From the NCBI GenBank assembly GCA_023475225.1, contig JAMCVK010000015.1, positions 1 through 64,000 on the forward strand: DNA of 64,000 bases. The letters are read 5' to 3'. Position 1 is the first letter of the stretch. Each line of letters opens with the position of its first letter. The stretch is from Chloroflexota bacterium. Lineage in GTDB: Bacteria > Chloroflexota > UBA6077 > FW602-bin22 > JAMCVK01. Below, in pieces: positions 1-8,484 of the stretch. The translations under genes and the position numbers were made by a program. Below the pieces are notes generated by a model, which saw nothing but the letters and a program-made list of their open reading frames with translations, was not told the DNA's origin and made no database searches.

Positions 1-173
1 CAGCGTAAGAGGGATGATAGAATAGAAGCAAAAGAGGCTCGGTCTCATCCCCTGCCCTATCTCTATTGAGGAAGGCAAAGGCGGCGGGAGGGATCAGCCG
101 CAAGGCAGTGTGTTACAATAAGCCTATCCTCTTTATGAGAGCCTCGCTAACTGCGAATTGTGGGACACTAATG
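1..173 (+). mobile_element. ISLre2-type insertion sequence, 3' end (copy 1, cut by window edge)
   Basis: Bases 1-173 match the reverse complement of 46260-46432 with one visible difference (position 128). Bases 1-8 are the last codons and TAA stop of the transposase; the rest is the non-coding tail, ending in the terminal inverted repeat around 151-173. After base 173 the two copies diverge, which fixes the element boundary. The transposase body lies outside the window. Copies 1 and 2 face each other with their 3' ends inward. Confidence 0.85.
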
Positions 174-176
174 TAC

Positions 177-205
177 TTGACAATCTACAACGGTTGTAGT
201 AGTAT
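177..205 (+). promoter_or_regulatory. sigma-70-type promoter at the IS boundary, with an inverted repeat in the spacer
   Basis: TTGACA (177-182), a 17-nt spacer and TAGTAT (200-205) make a good promoter four bases outside the IS end. The spacer holds a perfect 7-1-7 inverted repeat, CTACAAC-G-GTTGTAG (185-199). The predicted start near 212 coincides with a candidate LacI operator. It probably drives the LacI-type regulator and, by read-through, the sugar operon. Confidence 0.6.
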
Positions 206-211
206 TTATAT

Positions 212-224
212 GGATACGTTACCA
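212..224. promoter_or_regulatory. candidate LacI-family operator O1
   Basis: GGATACGTTACCA, centred on the ACGT core typical of LacI-family operators, lies at the predicted transcription start. Twelve of its 13 bases recur at 351-363. Binding here would block the promoter at 177-205. Confidence 0.55.
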
Positions 225-287
225 TACCAGCTTACAAGCCAGACCTGTACAACAACCTTTCAGTTTGTACTGGGTCAGAGGTGAGAT

Positions 288-313
288 AAAATTACTCCAG
301 ATTGGAGAATTTT
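288..313 (+). promoter_or_regulatory. leader hairpin upstream of the LacI-type gene
   Basis: AAAATT (288-293), one bulged A, CTCCA, loop GAT, TGGAG, AATTTT (308-313) form an 11-bp stem in the leader. No U-tract follows directly, so it looks like a leader structure or protein site rather than a terminator. Confidence 0.35.
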
Positions 314-350
314 CACCACCAAGCAGCGGGGGTTTTTTAAGGTCAAGTGA

Positions 351-363
351 GGAAACGTTACCA
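351..363. promoter_or_regulatory. candidate LacI-family operator O2
   Basis: GGAAACGTTACCA is a near-copy of the site at 212-224, 139 bp further on and about 40 bp upstream of the regulator start codon. The spacing would allow repression by DNA looping between O1 and O2. Confidence 0.55.
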
Positions 364-402
364 CATTCAGTTGAGTCCTCGCCGCTAGCTCAGATCCAAG
401 CT

Positions 403-1443
403 ATGAAGATGACCACGCTGGACAAGAAAAGAGTTACTATCCGAGATGTGGCTGCACGCGCTGGTGTATCATCCTCTACCGCTTCCAGAGCTTTCAATAG
501 GACTGGATACGCCAGCATGGCAACTAGAAAACGGGTGCTGCGGGCAGCTCATGAGTTGGGCTATATGCCTCATGCCGCAGCGCGAAGCCTGAAACTTCAA
601 CGCACCAATACAGTCGGCTTGATGATTGCCGATATCGTAAATCCCTTTTATTCCTACCTTGCTTCAGGGGTTCTCACTTGCGCGAAACGCTTGGGCTATC
701 ATGTGATACTCTGCGCTACAGATGAAGATCCCGCGACGGAGCGAGAATATTTAGATGTTCTAATGCAGGAGCGCGTGGACGGGATCGTCGCGGTCCCCAC
801 AGGTCAAAACCTGAGTCAATGGCGGCATGCTCTTGAGTTAGGCACTAGAGTGGTTCTAGTAGATCGTGAATTGTCTGGGATTTCAACTGATGTGGTCCTT
901 GTAGATAACGTCAAGGGCGCCTTTGCCGCAGTTAGCTATCTGATTGAACTTGGGCACCGGCGTATCGGGATCCTCAATGGTCCGATCACGACGACTACAG
1001 GGAAAGGCCGCTTGCAAGGTTACTACGATGCCCTTGCAGCGGCGAACATCCCCACGGATCCTGAACTCGTCCAAATCCATAGCTTCAAACGCGAGGCCGC
1101 GTATGATGCAATTCAAAAATTGTTTTCATTGCAACGGCCACCTACGGCGATATTCGCAACGAACAACGTCCTGGGCGAAGCAGCGATGTTCGCACTCCGA
1201 GAAAGGGAGCTACGGATCCCCGAGGATGTTTCGTTGATTCTATTCGACGATGTCCCCTGGGCCCGCCTCACCACTCCCCAGGTGACAGTCGTGTCCCAGC
1301 CCGCGTACGATCTGGGCTTCATCGGCTTGGAACGGCTGGCTCAGCGCCTGCAAGAGACGGAGGGCCCCAAGCTGCGCCCTGTCAAGATAGAACTCCAACC
1401 TGAATTGATCGTTCGCCAGAGTTGCGCCCTGGCAAAGCAATAG
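403..1443 (+). CDS. LacI-family transcriptional regulator
   Basis: 346-aa repressor-type protein. An N-terminal LacI helix-turn-helix (about residues 11-30, VTIRDVAARAGVSSSTASRAF) and hinge are followed by a periplasmic-binding-protein-like effector domain. The reading frame stays open upstream to 265, but ATG 403 puts the HTH at the usual distance from the N-terminus and gives the normal family length. Two candidate operators and a promoter lie just upstream, suggesting autoregulation. Being the first gene before a sugar importer and catabolic genes on the same strand, it is the likely local regulator of that operon. The effector is unknown, presumably the imported sugar or a derivative. Confidence 0.9.
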   Translation: MKMTTLDKKRVTIRDVAARAGVSSSTASRAFNRTGYASMATRKRVLRAAHELGYMPHAAARSLKLQRTNTVGLMIADIVNPFYSYLASGVLTCAKRLGYHVILCATDEDPATEREYLDVLMQERVDGIVAVPTGQNLSQWRHALELGTRVVLVDRELSGISTDVVLVDNVKGAFAAVSYLIELGHRRIGILNGPITTTTGKGRLQGYYDALAAANIPTDPELVQIHSFKREAAYDAIQKLFSLQRPPTAIFATNNVLGEAAMFALRERELRIPEDVSLILFDDVPWARLTTPQVTVVSQPAYDLGFIGLERLAQRLQETEGPKLRPVKIELQPELIVRQSCALAKQ

Positions 1444-1454
1444 GAGTTGGATTC

Positions 1455-2609
1455 GTGTCTCTACCACTTAAGATCAACATCACGTACCCAGATCAGCGCC
1501 TGAACGAGAACAGGGCGCGTCAGAGGGCAATGTGGGCACGCAGCTATCACGACCGCGTCCCTTTGTGGCTGGGTGTTCACACGCGTTACGTCCTCTGGCA
1601 ACGTGGGGTATCGTACACTGAGTACTGGAAAACACCGCGCGATCACCTGATCCACCAGCTGGAGAATTTCAGGTGGATTGTTGAGAACGTGGACGATGAT
1701 CGCTGGGGCGCGGATGAGATTCTCCTTGTTCCCGACTTTGAGAACATCCCAAACTCGGCAGCGATGGGATGTGCGATCGGTTGGATGGATGATGAGCCAC
1801 CAAGAGCTTTCCCCTGCATCACCACGCCACAACAGATGGTGGATTTCGTCGCCCCGTCGCCTCGGGATGGCCTTTGGGGAAAGATGCTGGAGTGGTGCGC
1901 TGAGATGAATCGGCTGCTGGCGAGCGGCATGGTTTCAGTCACGCGCAACAACACGCCGCTACCAGTGCACGTGACCATGGGCGCCTATAGTCTGGGGCCA
2001 TTCTCTGTGGCTGTGGACATGGTCGGGACCGTATTCTACGAATGGCTTTTGACTTACCCGCAAGCGTGCAGGTCCTTGCTAAGCAAGATCACGGCTGCCC
2101 TGATAGCAATGGAATCGTACTGCCGCCGCCTAGATTCTCGTCGCGTGGGTGGGTACAACCTGGCCGAAGATAGCGCCCAAATCATTTCTCCAAATCTTTT
2201 TGAAGAATTCTGTGTCCCTTTTGCGTGGCGACTCTATGACACTTTTCCCGGCGAGCGCACGATGCACATGTGCGGGCGCAGCAACCATCTTCACCGCAGT
2301 TTGCTTGAGGATGTACGCGTAACATACTTTTCTGGGTTCGGGTCCGTCGTGCGGCCTGAAGAGATTGCGCTAACGTTGGGCGGTCGTATGCTGCTCCGGG
2401 GCAATATTGATTGCGTGCTGCTGAAGGACGGCACATCAGAACAGGTGCGCGCCGCTGCTCGCCATTGCCTGCAGACTTTAGCGCCTTTGGGCGGATACGT
2501 TGTATGCGATGGATACAATATCGCGCCGGGTACACCTCTCGAAAACCTGTGGGCGATCAAGGATGAGGTGGCAGCGTATGGATCGCCTACGCAGGAAAGC
2601 AGGTCGTAG
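1455..2609 (+). CDS. UroD-superfamily (MtaA-like) methyltransferase 1
   Basis: 384-aa protein of the uroporphyrinogen-decarboxylase superfamily, in the branch of cobamide-dependent methyltransferases rather than true HemE. The zinc-ligand pattern is visible: His271-x-Cys273 (HMCG) and a distal Cys351 (VVCDGYNIAPGTPLENL). GTG 1455 is preferred because AGGAG stands 8 nt upstream; an in-frame ATG at 1422 lies inside the regulator gene. Known relatives move a methyl group between a corrinoid protein and a thiol or other acceptor. The corrinoid partner is probably the product at 14358. The substrate is unknown; an O-methylated sugar is an inference from neighbours. Confidence 0.8.
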   Translation: MSLPLKINITYPDQRLNENRARQRAMWARSYHDRVPLWLGVHTRYVLWQRGVSYTEYWKTPRDHLIHQLENFRWIVENVDDDRWGADEILLVPDFENIPNSAAMGCAIGWMDDEPPRAFPCITTPQQMVDFVAPSPRDGLWGKMLEWCAEMNRLLASGMVSVTRNNTPLPVHVTMGAYSLGPFSVAVDMVGTVFYEWLLTYPQACRSLLSKITAALIAMESYCRRLDSRRVGGYNLAEDSAQIISPNLFEEFCVPFAWRLYDTFPGERTMHMCGRSNHLHRSLLEDVRVTYFSGFGSVVRPEEIALTLGGRMLLRGNIDCVLLKDGTSEQVRAAARHCLQTLAPLGGYVVCDGYNIAPGTPLENLWAIKDEVAAYGSPTQESRS

Positions 2610-2816
2610 CACAGTGCCTGGCACTTTGGGGCAGGACGTCTGCAGCAGCAAGATCGAAAGGAGGTGAGCGGATATCGCATTTAACCCTGTCGTTCTTTCT
2701 GGTGACATTGTAGCCATCAGCTAGGCGCGTCTGGATAACCAGACGAATACTATCGGTCAGTCAGGAGATGGAGATAGGATTCTTGCGCCCTCAAGCGCAG
2801 AAGGAGTTTTTTAACC
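2610..2816 (+). promoter_or_regulatory. regulatory gap before the sugar importer, with inverted repeats
   Basis: This 207-bp gap holds a perfect 7-4-7 inverted repeat, CGTCTGG-ATAA-CCAGACG (2728-2745), and a short one near the start (AGTGCC-T-GGCACT). A strong Shine-Dalgarno-like stretch at 2657-2668 is followed by no real gene. AAGGAG just before 2817 is the ribosome site of the binding-protein gene. No convincing -35/-10 pair is seen. Confidence 0.35.
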
Positions 2817-4223
2817 ATGAGCGAATCGATGAAGATCAGCCGCAGAGAATTTCTACGAATCGCAGGGCCTGCCGTTGCAGGCCTCACCCTCGCTGCCTGT
2901 GGGGCTCCTCCTTCGTCTAAGCCCGCGCCTCCAACGGCCACCCCACAACCAGCGACTGCTCCTCCAGCAACGACGGTGCCACAACCGACTGCCACCCCTA
3001 CCGTCATTGCTAAACCCGTAACCCTGCGCGTGCGCTCGTTCCTGGACATTAAAGGCACCACGCCACGCGAGAAAGCATTCGCCATGCTGGTTGAGAGTTT
3101 CCAGAAAAAGTATCCCAACATCACCGTCAACGTCGAGCAGTTACCCTATGACCAGCTCGACACGAAACTCATTGTCGAGAATGAAGCCAAGACCGCTCCC
3201 GACGTCTCATACCTATCGCCGCAACTTATCGGCAAGCACGTTGCTGCCAAGAGTTTGCTGCCGCTGGACCCCTTTATCGCCCGGTGGCCCAAGAGCAAAC
3301 TCGACGAGTTCTATTCCAAGGGCATGTGGAATGCGACTGTGGTGGATGGGAAAAAGTACACTATGGCGATTGGCATCCACACGCGCGTCCTCTACACCCG
3401 CAAGGATTTTCTGAAGAAAGCCGCCTATACCCCGGACAAGATCCCGGCCACTCTTGACGAACTCGTAGAGATGGCCAAGAAGACCACAGGCGATGGTGTG
3501 TACGGTCTTGGCATCTCCCTGGGTAAAGAGCGTACCACACCTGAGATTTACTATTATGCGGTGCTGTGGGGCTTTGGCGGCGACTTGCTCGATAAGGACG
3601 GCAAGCCCGTCTTCAACAGCGAGGCCGGCGCCAAAGCCTTGGACTGGCTCAAGGACGCTGTCTTCACTTACAAAATCGTCCCCGAGTCGGCCATCTCTGC
3701 GCGCAACATCGAACTGTCGCAGCAGTTCCCCGAGGGCCGCTATGCAATGGTACTCGACGGTTCGTACCGCCTCTCGGGCTGGCTGGCGCGCAACATGAAC
3801 ACCGAGAACATGGGCGCGGGTCCCTGGCCAAGCAACACCGCCGGCAAACCCGCTCCTATGTTCACCAACTCCTGGGACTTGGGCATGCCTGCCAGCATCC
3901 CCAAAGAAAAGCAAGATGCCGCCTGGGCCTTTATCGCCTATTACTTTGAACCCGAAATATCCAAGGCCTACACGCTGGCGGAGGGATCAATGCCAGCGCT
4001 CAAGTCGCTGTTGGACGACAAAGAGTTCCAAACGCCGTATCACAAGGTCTTTGCCGACGTCATCGCGAGGGCTGGGCGTGGTCTGCCCATTTCGCCATTC
4101 ACTGTCGAACTTGATGATTTAATCATCGAAGCAGTCCAGGATGCGCTTGTCAACAAGACGCCAAGCAAGACTGCGCTGGACAAGGCCGCAGCTGCGTACT
4201 TGAAACTCATCGGCAAGTCCTGA
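2817..4223 (+). CDS. sugar ABC transporter substrate-binding lipoprotein (Tat-type)
   Basis: 468-aa extracytoplasmic solute-binding protein of the UgpB/MalE type (COG1653). The N-terminus combines a twin-arginine motif (S8-R9-R10-E-F-L) with a lipobox LAAC (Cys28), so it should be exported folded by Tat and anchored as a lipoprotein. A proline/threonine-rich tether (about 30-65) links it to the ligand-binding domain. It delivers a sugar, oligosaccharide or glycoside to the two permeases downstream. AAGGAG supports the start. A strong hairpin after its stop codon may keep its mRNA level above that of the permeases. Confidence 0.9.
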   Translation: MSESMKISRREFLRIAGPAVAGLTLAACGAPPSSKPAPPTATPQPATAPPATTVPQPTATPTVIAKPVTLRVRSFLDIKGTTPREKAFAMLVESFQKKYPNITVNVEQLPYDQLDTKLIVENEAKTAPDVSYLSPQLIGKHVAAKSLLPLDPFIARWPKSKLDEFYSKGMWNATVVDGKKYTMAIGIHTRVLYTRKDFLKKAAYTPDKIPATLDELVEMAKKTTGDGVYGLGISLGKERTTPEIYYYAVLWGFGGDLLDKDGKPVFNSEAGAKALDWLKDAVFTYKIVPESAISARNIELSQQFPEGRYAMVLDGSYRLSGWLARNMNTENMGAGPWPSNTAGKPAPMFTNSWDLGMPASIPKEKQDAAWAFIAYYFEPEISKAYTLAEGSMPALKSLLDDKEFQTPYHKVFADVIARAGRGLPISPFTVELDDLIIEAVQDALVNKTPSKTALDKAAAAYLKLIGKS

Positions 4224-4234
4224 ACTGTACTCTC

Positions 4235-4263
4235 GTGCAGGCGGCGCAGTGCGCCGCCTGCAC
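4235..4263 (+). promoter_or_regulatory. intercistronic hairpin after the binding-protein gene
   Basis: Two perfect 13-bp arms (GTGCAGGCGGCGC and its complement) enclose the 3-nt loop AGT. No T-run follows, so it is not a canonical terminator. In sugar ABC operons such hairpins between the binding-protein and permease genes protect the upstream message from 3' exonucleases; that role is inferred. Confidence 0.7.
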
Positions 4264-4281
4264 ATAGGTTAGAGGCAACAG

Positions 4282-5163
4282 ATGAAGCCATTACTCCGTG
4301 AAATCTGGCGCTGGCGCCAGGCGTACCTGTTCATGGCGCCTGCAGTGCTCTTGGTGCTGGCTATTCGCTTTTATCCAACGCTGGATGCCATCCGTCTCAG
4401 TTTCTATGACATGCACCTGGGTAGACCCACTCGTTTCGTTGGACTGGAAAACTACGTGACCATGCTGTCCGACCAGCGTTTGATCACTAACCTTCGCATC
4501 ACCGCAATCTTTGCCGCTTCGACCGTGGTCTTGAGTTTTATCCTAGGTTTTGGATTCGCGCTCTTGCTCTGGCGCGCGAGCCGCGGCTTCACTTTCTTCC
4601 GCACGGTCTTGTTCATCCCCTATGTCATCGCGCTGATCGTCGTAGCTCTGATGTGGCGCTGGCTGCTCGACCCAGTGCAAGGTCTGTTGAACTATCTACT
4701 CACATCGGCTGGATTTGAAAGCGTACTATTTCTCGCGCGCCCCATCACAGCGATGTGGTCACTGATTATCGTCGCCGTGTGGAATCTGTACCCGTTCCCC
4801 ATGGTGCTACTGCTGGCTGGCCTCACTTCGATTCCACAGGAACTATACGCCGCCGCGCGCGTGGACGGAGTAGGTGCGTGGCAGCAGCTCACGCAAATCA
4901 CCTTGCCTCTGCTGCGCCCAACCATGTTCATCACCCTTACAATGCTCACGCTGTTTTCACTTTACGCCGTCGAACTGCCGCTGGCCTTGACGAGCGGTGG
5001 GCCGGCACTGTCTACCGAGATCCTCGGTGTGCGTCTCTACGTCGAAGCGTTCCAATACTTTAACCGCGGTTACGCGTCCACCATCGGAGTGCTCACCCTC
5101 GCCATCAACATCGTATTGGTGGTGCTCTATGGACGCATCTTCCAAAGCAAGGCGTATTATTAG
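4282..5163 (+). CDS. sugar ABC transporter permease, UgpA/MalF type
   Basis: 293-aa inner-membrane permease (COG1175) with about six transmembrane helices. The EAA-loop that docks on the ATPase is visible as AAARVDGVGAWQQLTQITLP in the C-terminal third. It pairs with the permease at 5219 to form the translocation channel. AGAGG precedes ATG 4282. Length and topology are normal for the family. Confidence 0.92.
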   Translation: MKPLLREIWRWRQAYLFMAPAVLLVLAIRFYPTLDAIRLSFYDMHLGRPTRFVGLENYVTMLSDQRLITNLRITAIFAASTVVLSFILGFGFALLLWRASRGFTFFRTVLFIPYVIALIVVALMWRWLLDPVQGLLNYLLTSAGFESVLFLARPITAMWSLIIVAVWNLYPFPMVLLLAGLTSIPQELYAAARVDGVGAWQQLTQITLPLLRPTMFITLTMLTLFSLYAVELPLALTSGGPALSTEILGVRLYVEAFQYFNRGYASTIGVLTLAINIVLVVLYGRIFQSKAYY

Positions 5164-5218
5164 TGGGTGTTCGTCGTGACGACCAAAGTCATAGCGGCAA
5201 GCAATCAAGAAAGTTGTA

Positions 5219-6121
5219 ATGACGACGACAGAAATAAAAAACGCTCTGCCCCGTCCGGGCCATAGCACATTAGAGCAAGCCGCGCGTTGGATGCGCGTTC
5301 GCGCCGTCTCTGGCCGCATCATCCTGTTTGGGATCCTGATCCTGGGCGGCATATGGGCCTTGGTGCCCATCTACTGGACACTGAGTACCTCTTTTAAGAC
5401 CAGAGCGGATATTCTGAAACTCAAGGTGAATCTCGTCCCCCAACCATTCACGCTGGGCAACTATGATTTTGTCATCACAGAGCGCGCGCTCATCCCGCTG
5501 CGCAACAGCATCATCGTAGCAATCGGAACGGTGGTGCTCGGTCTGGTTGTTGCGACTTTGGCAGGGTACGCCGCGGCGCGCTTTAACTTTCCGGGCAAGC
5601 GACTCCTATTGGGCATTCTGCTCTTGACCATCATGCTCCCCGGAATCGTCATTTTGATCCCGCTGTATATTCAGATGGTCCGGATCGGCCTGCTGGATAC
5701 ATACGAAGTGCTCATTTTGCTCACAATGGCCTGGGTCATTCCCTTTACCGTGTGGCTGATGAAAGGCTTTTTCGAAGCAATCCCTCCGGAGTTGGACGCG
5801 GCGGCGATGGTAGATGGCTATTCGCGTTTGGGAGCATTGCTGCGCGTGGTGCTTCCGCTCTCGCGGCAAGGATTAGCGGCAGGTGCGTTGTATATCTTTA
5901 TTGCGGCCTGGAACAGCTTCCTGTATCCGTTGATCTTTACTAACCGCGCGGACATGCGCACGCTTCCACTCTTCCTCTACAGTTTCCTGGGCTATTACGA
6001 CATTGATTGGGGCCGCCTGGCTGCAGGCGGTATCTTCGCCGCAGCGCCCGTCGTGCTTTTGTTTATCCTGCTCCAGCGTTCCTTCATCGAGGGCTTGATC
6101 AAAGGATCATTGAAAGGATAG
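5219..6121 (+). CDS. sugar ABC transporter permease, UgpE/MalG type
   Basis: 300-aa inner-membrane permease (COG0395), second half of the channel. Its EAA-loop reads DAAAMVDGYSRLGALLRVVL. The N-terminus has about 30 hydrophilic residues before the first membrane helix. The ribosome site before ATG 5219 is weak, so translation may depend partly on the upstream gene, 55 bp away. Confidence 0.92.
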   Translation: MTTTEIKNALPRPGHSTLEQAARWMRVRAVSGRIILFGILILGGIWALVPIYWTLSTSFKTRADILKLKVNLVPQPFTLGNYDFVITERALIPLRNSIIVAIGTVVLGLVVATLAGYAAARFNFPGKRLLLGILLLTIMLPGIVILIPLYIQMVRIGLLDTYEVLILLTMAWVIPFTVWLMKGFFEAIPPELDAAAMVDGYSRLGALLRVVLPLSRQGLAAGALYIFIAAWNSFLYPLIFTNRADMRTLPLFLYSFLGYYDIDWGRLAAGGIFAAAPVVLLFILLQRSFIEGLIKGSLKG

Positions 6122-6129
6122 GGGGTACT

Positions 6130-7293
6130 GTGCCTGCTCTTGTTCTCGAGCACGTAACGAAACGTTTCGGCCGCGTCATCGCGGTCAACCAATTGAGCAT
6201 GAGAGTCGAACCGGGCGAGTTTGTGACACTGCTGGGGCCGTCGGGCTGCGGCAAGTCTACCACGCTGAATATGATCGCCGGTTTGGAGACGATTGACGAA
6301 GGGCAGATCATCATCGGCGACACGCTCGTGAATCATCTCCAGCCTAAAGACCGAGATGTCGCCATGGTCTTTCAGAATTACGCACTCTATCCGCACATGA
6401 CCGTGTTCGACAACATGGCCTTCCCCTTGAGGGCGCGACGCGTCCCACGTACCGAAATTGGCAAGATCGTGAACAGCGTCGCGAACACCCTCGGCATCAA
6501 GGGGTTGCTGGATCGCCTGCCCAAGCAGCTTTCGGGCGGCCAGCGGCAGCGCGTCGCGCTCGGACGCGCGATGGTACGCTGCCCACGCGTGTTTCTGATG
6601 GACGAGCCGCTTTCAAACCTGGACGCGAAACTGCGCATTCAGATGCGCGCGGAATTGCGGCACCTGCACGATTCGCTCAAGATCACCACGGTCTACGTCA
6701 CCCACGACCAGGCCGAAGCGATGATGCTCTCCGACCGCATCGCAGTGATTGACAATGGCATGCTGCAGCAGATGGGCACTCCGCGTGAGGTGTACAATCA
6801 GCCGCTCAATCTGTTTGTCGCAGGCTTTCTTGGCAGTTACCCGATGAACTTTTTCGATAGCGCACTTCACGGCGGGACATCGCCTTACCTCAGCTGCGGC
6901 GAGTTTCACTACACGCTACTTCAACCGATGGCTGACTATCTATCCAGCGAAGCAAGCAACAGCCATGTCTGCGTGGGCATTCGGCCTGAGCACGTGTACA
7001 TCGCGCTGACCGAGACACCCAACGCCATCCCAGGCGAAATCTACGTCGTCGAACAGATGGGCTCGGACACGCTGGTAGAGGTCAGTACTGGTTCGCAGCG
7101 CTTCACGGCGCGCATGGGCCCCGATTTCGAGGGACGCCCCCACGACCGCACCTGGCTTATTCTCGATCCGACGCGCCTGTATGTCTTTGATTCCACAACC
7201 AACACAACGCTGTGGTGGGGCAAGCCAGCAAAGGCATCGAACAAGGGCGCAACCGTTGCCGCGCCACCTCGAGAGACCTATGACTGGCCTTGA
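6130..7293 (+). CDS. sugar ABC transporter ATPase, UgpC/MalK type
   Basis: 387-aa ATPase (COG3842/3839 type). Walker A GPSGCGKST (36-44), signature LSGGQRQRVALGRAM and Walker B VFLMDEP are intact; the C-terminal TOBE-like region contains VGIRPEHVY. GTG 6130 is chosen because it follows a purine-rich GGATAGGGGG stretch, lies just after the permease stop and places the ATPase fold at residue 1; the frame is open upstream only by overlap with the permease. It energises the importer made by the three preceding genes. Confidence 0.92.
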   Translation: MPALVLEHVTKRFGRVIAVNQLSMRVEPGEFVTLLGPSGCGKSTTLNMIAGLETIDEGQIIIGDTLVNHLQPKDRDVAMVFQNYALYPHMTVFDNMAFPLRARRVPRTEIGKIVNSVANTLGIKGLLDRLPKQLSGGQRQRVALGRAMVRCPRVFLMDEPLSNLDAKLRIQMRAELRHLHDSLKITTVYVTHDQAEAMMLSDRIAVIDNGMLQQMGTPREVYNQPLNLFVAGFLGSYPMNFFDSALHGGTSPYLSCGEFHYTLLQPMADYLSSEASNSHVCVGIRPEHVYIALTETPNAIPGEIYVVEQMGSDTLVEVSTGSQRFTARMGPDFEGRPHDRTWLILDPTRLYVFDSTTNTTLWWGKPAKASNKGATVAAPPRETYDWP

Positions 7294-7300
7294 GAGAACT

Positions 7301-8476
7301 ATGACCGGGAAAGAACGCATGTTGTCTGCCATGCGGCGGCATATCCCCGACCGCGTGCCTGTTTCCCCTGACATCTCAAACATGATCCCCGCGCGCCTTA
7401 CGGGCAAGGACTTTTGGGAACTCTATCTGTTCAACAACCCACCATTGTGTGTTGCGTATATGGACGCAGTCCGCAAATTTGGCATTGACGCGTGGTACCT
7501 CTACGGCAAAATGCCCGGCACTAGGCGCGACCTGTTTCCCCTTCCAGCGGCGGCGTACGACATCGGCGGCTTTTTGGTTCATCCCGATCTCGTTCGCCGT
7601 ACGCTGGTTGACCACCGCCCCAGGGATGTAACCGAGGAAGTGGTGATCGAGACGCCGTTAGGCGAATTGAATAGTCGCATGGTCTATCTGCGCGACAACT
7701 CTCCTTGGCCCGATCACGGACTCATCAAGGACCCCGTGAGCGATTGGCAAAAGTTGCATTGGCTGATGGGCGAAGAATGGTGTTTTCCGGATATCCTGGA
7801 AGATTACGCGCTCGTCGGCGACCTCGGCGTCTATGCGATCAGCCTCGACCTTCCTGTAGACTGGTGGGTGCGCATCCGCGATCACGGCGACGAGATGGCG
7901 CTGTATGATTTCTTCGATTATCCCGAACTGATGGACGAGATCATGGAATTCTACTTGCGCTACAGTCTCGCGCGCCTCAAGGCTTGCCTCGCTGCCAGGC
8001 CAGACGAGATCATCTTTCAGGGATCGCGGTCCTCTCTGAGCCTCATCTCCCCGGCAATCTATAGGCGCTATAACCTGCCATGGATCAAGGCCACGACCGC
8101 CCTCACGAAAGAAGCGGGCATGATCGCACACCAGCACACCTGTGGCCGTTCCTGGCTTATTGTCGAAATCAATTATAACGAGACGCAACTCGACGTGATG
8201 GAACCGCTCGAACCTCCGCCGGGCGGCGATGTTGATCTGGCTCTGGCGAAAACGCGCTTTGGCGACAAGTTCTGCTTGAAGGGCAACATCAACACCTTTG
8301 TGACGATGCTCTCCTCAGTGGACGAGGTTGAAGCAGCAGCAATCAAGTGCATCGAGGACGCGGCTGAAGGAGGTGGCTATATTCTCTCAACGGGCGATCA
8401 ATGTGGCCGCGATACGCCCGATGAGAATATCTACAAACTGGTCGAGGTGGCGGAGAAATATGGCCGCTATAGATAA
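7301..8476 (+). CDS. UroD-superfamily (MtaA-like) methyltransferase 2
   Basis: 391-aa UroD-superfamily protein with the methyltransferase zinc pattern His279-x-Cys281 (HTCGRS) and distal Cys368 (STGDQCGRDTPDENI). It begins MTGKERMLSAM, like cobamide methyltransferase relatives; an alternative ATG at 7280 sits within the ATPase gene. Both candidate starts are preceded by GAGAG. Its ligand set matches protein 1 and differs from protein 3. It probably works with the corrinoid protein at 14358, as either the substrate-side or the acceptor-side methyltransferase. Confidence 0.82.
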   Translation: MTGKERMLSAMRRHIPDRVPVSPDISNMIPARLTGKDFWELYLFNNPPLCVAYMDAVRKFGIDAWYLYGKMPGTRRDLFPLPAAAYDIGGFLVHPDLVRRTLVDHRPRDVTEEVVIETPLGELNSRMVYLRDNSPWPDHGLIKDPVSDWQKLHWLMGEEWCFPDILEDYALVGDLGVYAISLDLPVDWWVRIRDHGDEMALYDFFDYPELMDEIMEFYLRYSLARLKACLAARPDEIIFQGSRSSLSLISPAIYRRYNLPWIKATTALTKEAGMIAHQHTCGRSWLIVEINYNETQLDVMEPLEPPPGGDVDLALAKTRFGDKFCLKGNINTFVTMLSSVDEVEAAAIKCIEDAAEGGGYILSTGDQCGRDTPDENIYKLVEVAEKYGRYR

Positions 8477-8484
8477 CGGCAATC

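Noticed and set aside
66-284. Open frame with an MRKAKAAGGISRKAV start
   Set aside because: It is mostly the non-coding tail of the insertion sequence; the same frame appears in the other copy (46260-46367).
265-402. Longer N-terminus for the LacI-type regulator
   Set aside because: It would cover the leader hairpin and second operator and push the HTH 46 residues in; ATG 403 fits the family.
2657-2668. AAAGGAGGTGAG, a strong ribosome-site-like stretch
   Set aside because: No frame of useful length follows; only a few codons are available.
3213-3914. Long antisense frame (233 codons) opposite the binding-protein gene
   Set aside because: Shadow of a well-supported gene; no recognisable protein features.
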